From Marchantia polymorpha subsp. ruderalis (Eukaryota; Streptophyta; Marchantiopsida; Marchantiales; Marchantiaceae): a DNA stretch of 64,000 bases. This document shows positions 58,501 to 64,000 of the stretch, piece by piece. Each line of letters begins with the position of its first letter. Position 1 is the stretch's first letter. The translations under genes were made by a program, and so were the position numbers. Location of the stretch: positions 25,400,501 through 25,464,500 of the forward strand of contig AP031352.1 in the NCBI GenBank assembly GCA_037833965.1. Reading direction: 5' to 3'. The notes beneath the pieces were generated by a model. It did not search any database. It was not told the origin of the DNA and was given only the letters and a program-made list of their open reading frames with translations.

Positions 58501-60681
58501 GGAGAACAAAAATTGCCCTCTTTGGTCATCTCAAAAGTTTCATCTGTTCTGTGAGCTCAGCTTGACCCAATATATTCCATCATCTTCTCCTTTTGCTTTT
58601 GATCATTCAAGGATTTTAAAATCAATATTATCCTATTTGAATGACGTTGGATCCATTGTTTCTATCCCCAACCTTGATTACATCATTGTAGATCCGAACT
58701 GGCTAACCAATACATTGTTAGGTGGGCTGGTAGCTTTGGGTCAAGATTTCCAAGCTCAAGACTCCGGGTCTTCTTCCAGAATGATGTCAACTCACTCAAA
58801 TGCAAGCAAGGACGGATTTGTGAGTGAGAGTGACTTTCATCGGTTGATCAAGGACTTCCAGCAAAAGCAACCACATTGTGTGGACAGACATGTGCTTGAA
58901 GACATCCTTATCAATTTAGATTTGTGTTTCAAGGTGGAAGATACTTCTCAGTATTTCATTCCCTCCTTCATACCTGAGCATGCAAGCACGGAAGAGCATA
59001 AGCCTCAAGAATTGGCTTGGAAAACTAGGGATCAGACTTCAAAGTTTGTCGGCATCCGGATTCAGTGCCAAGATGGAACAACAATGTCACTGACCGCTGC
59101 TTTCTTCCCATGCTTCCAGGTGATTTTACATATACTGTGAGAAGATTGAAGGCGTGAAGTTCTGATTGTAACTTGTGGTTGATGAATGTACTGTTCCATT
59201 CAGTTTTTTCAATTTTGATTTCATATTTACTTCAAAGATGAATTCATTTTCTAGACTGCGCAGCTCAATATTTACCAAAGTTTGTATCATTGTAGATGTT
59301 CATGAGACGCAAGTTGATATCGGAGATGAATGTTTCTAAGAAGAATGTGACCTGCTCTCGCCATTATCTACGACTTTTCCTTGATGGATACGAAGTCTAC
59401 GTCGAGCAAGGAACGTCTCACAAGTACGTGGATGTTCTGATGTTACGCTCGAAGCATAAATCAAGGTCGGAAGCTCTGCAATACGCGATGAAGCATATCG
59501 TCCAAGAGTTGATGTCATTTTGCGCATCATCCAAAGGCTGTCCAGGGGTGGCGTTAGTGTTGGGTGTGATCCAAACACGTTGCGTGGAGATGCTAGTTCC
59601 AAGTGATCTCAGAGGAGCCATTCTGATCGAGGAGCTCAAATCAAACTTCATTCGTCGCATCAATAACAAACTTGAGGATATTCCGCCGAATATGTTGCTT
59701 TTGGTGAAGGAGGAAGAGTTGTTGAACTATGAGCACTCTTGGCCCCCGATTGAAGGGCACACACCGGTAATATTTGAGAGAGCTAGGGATTTGCTGTGGG
59801 AAAGCGATGTGGAAGGGGTTGTGAATGAGATCCAACAGAAGTGCTCTCAACACTTGGAACCCTTTCGGCAAGCCTTAATAAGCGTGAGCAATGATTTGGA
59901 TCAACCTTACACTGAAAGTGAGAACAGGGTTGGCAACCCGAGTAATTCAGACCGACTTTATAGGTCCAACTTCCTTAAGCTGGATGAGAGATTGAGATCA
60001 GTGGAGAGCGTGGTCCAGAGAGTGGATATGAAGCTAGGACAGATACTCACTTTCCATCAAGAATTCCAGTCAAGGTTGAGTGACTTCATGTGTAAAGTGG
60101 ACAGGATGATTGAGTATCCTGAATCGCTTCAGCAGGCAAGAACTCCCAAGAGACCTTACGTGACAAACGATGTTGGTGTTCTCTATAGGATAAGTGCAAT
60201 TCTTCATGCCGGTACAACCATTCGCTTATACTTGATGTGTGAGTCGGTGACTGGATTTCACAAAGTCAAAGATCAAGAAGGTTTAAACATACGCTTGGAT
60301 CGGGAAAATCTCAAGTGGCTTCGGAAAACTATTGAAATCTCATGCAAACTCGTGTATTACGCTGTGAAGGCGGGACTGGAAAGTACCCTCAGTTTGAGCC
60401 AAGCGATTCCGGATTGGAAAGATTTAGAATCAGATATTGTTAAACTAGATAGCATTAGCGATCGTGATCGTAGGGCAGTTCTAAAAGGTGGGGAAAGCAT
60501 GGAGCTAAAAGAAGCATGGCTGAGGATTCAGCAAACTCTTGCGCCTCAGCTTCGACATAGCTATTCGGCAAAATTCAAGTTGTATCAGGTGAAATACGTG
60601 AGTCTAGAATTAGGTGGGCATGCATGGGTGTGCGAGGAGTGCATGCATAAAGGTCTTAGTAGCGGAATTTTGTCAGTTTAG
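55596..60681 (+). CDS. LRR-Roc-COR (ROCO-type) GTPase, three exons
   Basis: Exons 55596-57420, 57774-59119 and 59296-60681 join in phase to about 1518 codons (1479 if the ATG at 55713 is used). Introns are GT-AG. Exon 1: N-terminal region and leucine-rich repeats, clearest as LECLNLDGVKW and the pair GNTSLTHLELSGFELDKESL / GNTSLTHLDLCDLMYELDEE. Exon 1/2: Roc GTPase with P-loop GSPLAGKTK split by intron 1, G3 IWDLAGQE, G4-like SHKDK. Exon 2/3: COR region (LDYIIVDPNWLTNTLLGGLV … RSEALQYAMKHIVQELM). Exon 3 ends with a predicted coiled coil (LDERLRSVESVVQRVDMKLG) and a conserved-looking tail (ISAILHAGTTIRLYLMCESV … HAWVCEECMHKG). ROCO proteins bind GTP and dimerise through COR; plants have TORNADO1-type members, and some lineages have expanded families linked to recognition. 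No kinase domain. It looks intact. Confidence 0.85.
57421..57773 (+). other. Intron 1 of the LRR-ROCO gene, within the P-loop codons
   Basis: GTAATG … TTTGCAG, 353 bp, strongly AT-rich. It splits GSPLAG and KTK, phase 1. Confidence 0.85.
59120..59295 (+). other. Intron 2 of the LRR-ROCO gene
   Basis: GTGATT … TTGTAG, 176 bp, AT-rich, phase 0. Confidence 0.8.
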
Positions 60682-61089
60682 GATTTGTAGGAGGTAAGAA
60701 TGTCATTATGCAATTGACAAGGATATGTTTAGACGCTCATGTAATATGAGCATCTGCGAAACCTTCCTTAGGGTTTTCACTTGTACAAGTCTTTCATAAC
60801 TTATGCAATCATGTCAATCGCGCAGTTATTTTTCTAAAGAAGATCAGTTTTGGCTAGCTATCAAAATTACATATTGAGGACAAAGTTCTAAGTGCGGCTT
60901 GTTGCAAGTCTCACCCTGTCGAAATTCCTACATTTATACGTTGGGTTGTCAGCCTTGACTTTTGATACATATCCCAATATGATTGTTCTGAATGATGAGG
61001 GTACAACATCTGTAGAATTGACAGGAATAAAGATCAGATTATGTTATTTTTGTACAGTTGGTAGCCTTGTTTAAACACGAGTGAACACT
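60682..61089. other. 3' flank of the LRR-ROCO gene, no gene seen
   Basis: Short intergenic stretch, AT-rich; no hexamer or terminator that I would single out. Confidence 0.4.
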
Positions 61090-61790
61090 GCATGTTCCGA
61101 CCACATGCAGTGTTCAAGATGTGCTGGAGTCAGCTTTCCTCACCTGGCCTTTGTAACACTCGATGTGCACTCTTCGAGCGTCAGGCTCTTGAAGAGACAA
61201 ATACGGCTGTGCAAACCTCGTGAGTCAAATGACTGGCATGTGATTAGAGAGACAACTCAGTTTTACGCTGAGGATGTTGCGGAGTCTGTGAAAAAGAGGG
61301 TCAAGATGTAAGAATCCGAATGACTTCTTAGATACGTGACTGCAGCTAGGTAGCTTTTTGCGCTCCATCTGTAATCTATGATGAATTCTACTCTGAACTG
61401 GATGGTCGGAATAATTCATGAGACAATCAAAACATTTTATTTGCTATTTTTACAACTGTTGTCATGAGTCATTTAATGGCAGCTTGGGTGTCTTCTGCAA
61501 ATTCTCTGAGCAAGGCAGTTCATTCAAAAGGGATTGATCTCAAGGCTGTGGTAGAAGAAATCGATAAGTTCTTAGATGTGCTACCACTGAGATCAGGTAC
61601 GGGAAAGTCTTCCACAGAATGCATTTTGGGACATTTTGCTCGCTGATCATGGAAATTCATGCAATGGGCGTGCCTTGTTACGTGGTGCAGATATGCTTAA
61701 ACGGCAGCAGGCCTGTTTTTAGTCGCAAGATTGATGATGTGGTGAGGTTTGAACTGGTTAATGGTAAATCCCCAAGTGTAAGTATTCCAG
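61090..61790 (+). repeat. Block D2, diverged direct repeat of D1, with gene-fragment character
   Basis: Better kept than D1. It reads CSRCAGVSFPHLAFVTLDVH and HVIRETTQFYAEDVAESVKK (to 61311), then MAAWVSSANSLSKAVHSKGI, AVVEEIDKFLDVLPLRSGTG KSS (to about 61620), then after a frame change EIHAMGVPCYVVQICLNGSR and KIDDVVRFELVNGKS. An SIS sugar-isomerase-like fold is one thought because of the SGTGKSS … AMGVP spacing, but this is weak. It ends about where R2 begins. Confidence 0.5.
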
Positions 61791-61827
61791 GTCGAACAGA
61801 AAATAATAAAAAGATTTGGAGGTGCCA

Positions 61828-64000
61828 TATCCCATCGCTCTGCATACTCGCATGTGCTGAGGTTAAATGAGGACCACTAGATTCTGCGCATCTCCTGAAT
61901 GTGCTCCTCAACACGTTCAACAATGCTCTTCACGTATGCCTCTGCTGAGCCTCATTCGCATGGATGCACGACGGCATTGGATTTACACCCCCTTACCGCA
62001 CAAATGAAATGATCCTCGAATCAGAGTTTTGGTTGCACCTTCGGCGGTCCTTGAAGTTCAGAAGGTAATGAAGATTCTCGTCGAGTACAGTCTGTAAACA
62101 TCAAATGTCATCAGAAAACGTGGATTGTGGTCGGCACACAAAACCGTCTCCATCCGAGGACCTCAGTGCCGTGTGGATGGAACATGAATCAGGAGTAGTC
62201 TGACGAACGTGATGCAATACCGAAGACGAGGCGATCATTTGCCATTCGTGGTGGTGTACTAGACCGACGTATCTCCTCATGTCATACCTTGCTTTGTGAA
62301 AGGAGGCGGTCATTACAACTGCATGAGGTGCATCACCAGTACAGTACGAGGCAAGCGTTGCTGGGACAGCCAGCCTGTGGCTGCAGCGCCCGAAGAAGGA
62401 TTACAATTGCAACCATCAATCATCCTGCCTACACCGTACTCAAGACTGCATTGCATCGCTTGTTGTGATCATGAGCTTCAGGAATGGATGGGTCGGAGGA
62501 GAAGGGAGAACTCTTCGTTAAACTATGTGGCAACAACGCCACAACGCAGTCCGATGAGATTTATGCTGCAGTGGAGTTTCATATTCCCAGCACGTGTCCA
62601 CAACGCTCCACTCGATGGGTTCAGGCTGAGGACATTCGTCTTCGACTGAAGCACGTTGTTTATGCCTTCCCACCTTCCAACTCGATGTCCAGGGTTTCGG
62701 ATTCGAAACCATGTTTGTCTTTGCCAAGATCTTGAACTTCATATTCTGACTCGTTAGGTTCCGGAGATTTTCTCCGTTGCACACTAATGTAGTTAGATCT
62801 TCTGATTTTGACATTTCACCTTTCACGGCCTCTCATGGCATCACAAGCGCTTACAGGGGAGCCCGTCTGTCCCTTTCATGCAGACGTAGATTCAGACCTC
62901 GATCCAGGTCAAAATTCCTTCGAGATCACAAGCATGTAAAGCACTACTCCATGTCGTGGGCATTAAAGGCTGGCAGAATTTGTCAAAGCTGGGGCATGAT
63001 AATTGCCTTAAAGGAAGACGTCCAGAGAGAGTTGTCCATCCCAGCAAAGAGGCCTTCCCCGCATCTGCATGGACCTTGCGTGCTGAAGTCAAATTCCACC
63101 TATTACTGTACTGGGCAGACACGGTCATAACACAAGGGAGCAGAGAGTCGATAGAAGGGATGGGTGGTCGGTCACAGCAGCATTAATGAAGGAAAAATGT
63201 ACCAAGGACTCTTTTCGGAATGGGCTCTTTTTTGAACTAGCTCCAGGACGGAGTTCGTTGCAAGTTCTTAGTTTCTTTCGTGCATATCTCATTCAATGTA
63301 GGCCTGGTCTGGTGACTTTTCCACGACAGAGGAATCTGTCATTTCCTGAGGTTTGGTGCAGCTACAAAACTTTGCAACTAAGCAGGTTCTCACAAGTCTG
63401 TCAAAAGCGCGATGATGTGTTTGCTAAGATCGTTTATTTATACGACTGTCAGCTAATCGTGTATAGTACAGTATTTGTAAAGCAAGGTATGAAATGTATC
63501 AGTAAATAATATCATTGAGAATATGTATTGAATCAAAGAGGGTCTTATATAAGAGCTTGGCGCTCATGACGTGCATACCTCAAAATAGGGGTAGAAGCTT
63601 TAGGGGTATTCCCCCCATGACTTTTTCCATCTGATGAACTTCAATCAGCTCGTTCCTTTCTAGAGCGATTTGCTTCATTTCCAAGCATTCAATTCTGTTT
63701 TTGACTTGAAGCTGATTTATGCTTTGGAGCTTGCTACATGTTGAAACAAATTTCTATTTGAATAATTGCTACTTTTCTTTGAAAATAGTACGTAGAAGTA
63801 TCAAATCAGTATATCACTCCACCCACTTTCACGAACGGTTGTACAAAACTTACGAACGAGACTTGAAAACTTTAAGGTCGTAATGTTGACCATGCATTTA
63901 AACACATATAATTTAAAGATTGGATTTAAAAATATGATATTGGTCATATTTTATGCTTCATTTTCTGTCTCAATTGAATTTCCAAGAGTACTGCTATGAC
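61828..64000 (+). repeat. Block R2, direct repeat of R1, running off the right edge
   Basis: 61828-63060 matches 5997-7532 and 63931-64000 matches 7599-7672. 63061-63930 has no counterpart in R1; it is AT-rich with one ORF of unknown type (63186-63509). The junction with D2 is abrupt. Confidence 0.85.

Noticed and set aside
1..64000. tRNA, rRNA or other structured RNA genes
   Set aside because: I saw no cloverleaf with internal A/B boxes and no rRNA-like segments on either strand.

Overview
The window looks like nuclear DNA of a green plant of the streptophyte line, probably bryophyte-grade or charophyte. It has spliced genes, a fragment of the plant carotenoid gene Z-ISO, a spliced LRR-ROCO GTPase gene, chromodomain and PHD-type Ty3/gypsy elements, a hAT relic, and no bacterial features. 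The species cannot be fixed from sequence alone.

Layout. 1-1.9 kb: end of a minus-strand gene (SSUH2-like exon plus unresolved coding-like stretches). 2-8.9 kb: no recognised gene, but a GC-rich stretch, a 70-80 bp tandem repeat (3.7-4.1 kb) and block R1 (6.0-7.7 kb), which recurs at 61.8-64.0 kb as R2. 8.9-50.4 kb: mostly mobile DNA, nested several layers deep. 50.5-51.3 kb: two exons of a broken Z-ISO gene. 55.6-60.7 kb: an intact-looking three-exon LRR-Roc-COR gene, bracketed by diverged direct repeats D1 (53.6-54.3 kb) and D2 (61.1-61.8 kb).

Two kinds of mobile element dominate. The first, called family E here, has six members in the window. They start TGTGGTA, end TTATTACA, have 5-bp target duplications (found for five of six) and no long direct repeats at their two ends. 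Four carry an ORF of about 950 codons for a protein I do not recognise, with a long C-terminal coiled coil. A TATA box always lies about 0.95 kb from the 3' end. They have inserted into one another: E1 in Ex in E2, E3 in E2, and E6 in E5.

The second is the most striking item: a roughly 10-kb Ty3/gypsy element (18417-28383) inside the E2 ORF. Its pol encodes an aspartic protease, a DNMT3-like cytosine-5 DNA methyltransferase, reverse transcriptase, and an integrase ending in a PHD finger. Its gag lies on the opposite strand, and its LTR halves are arranged as expected for an element that integrated into itself as an inverted circle. All six in-frame stops in gag are TAG, and paired E copies show CAG in one copy where the other has TAG. 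This suggests decay by deamination of methylated CHG sites. So an element that carries its own DNA methyltransferase sits among elements worn down by what looks like methylation-driven mutation.
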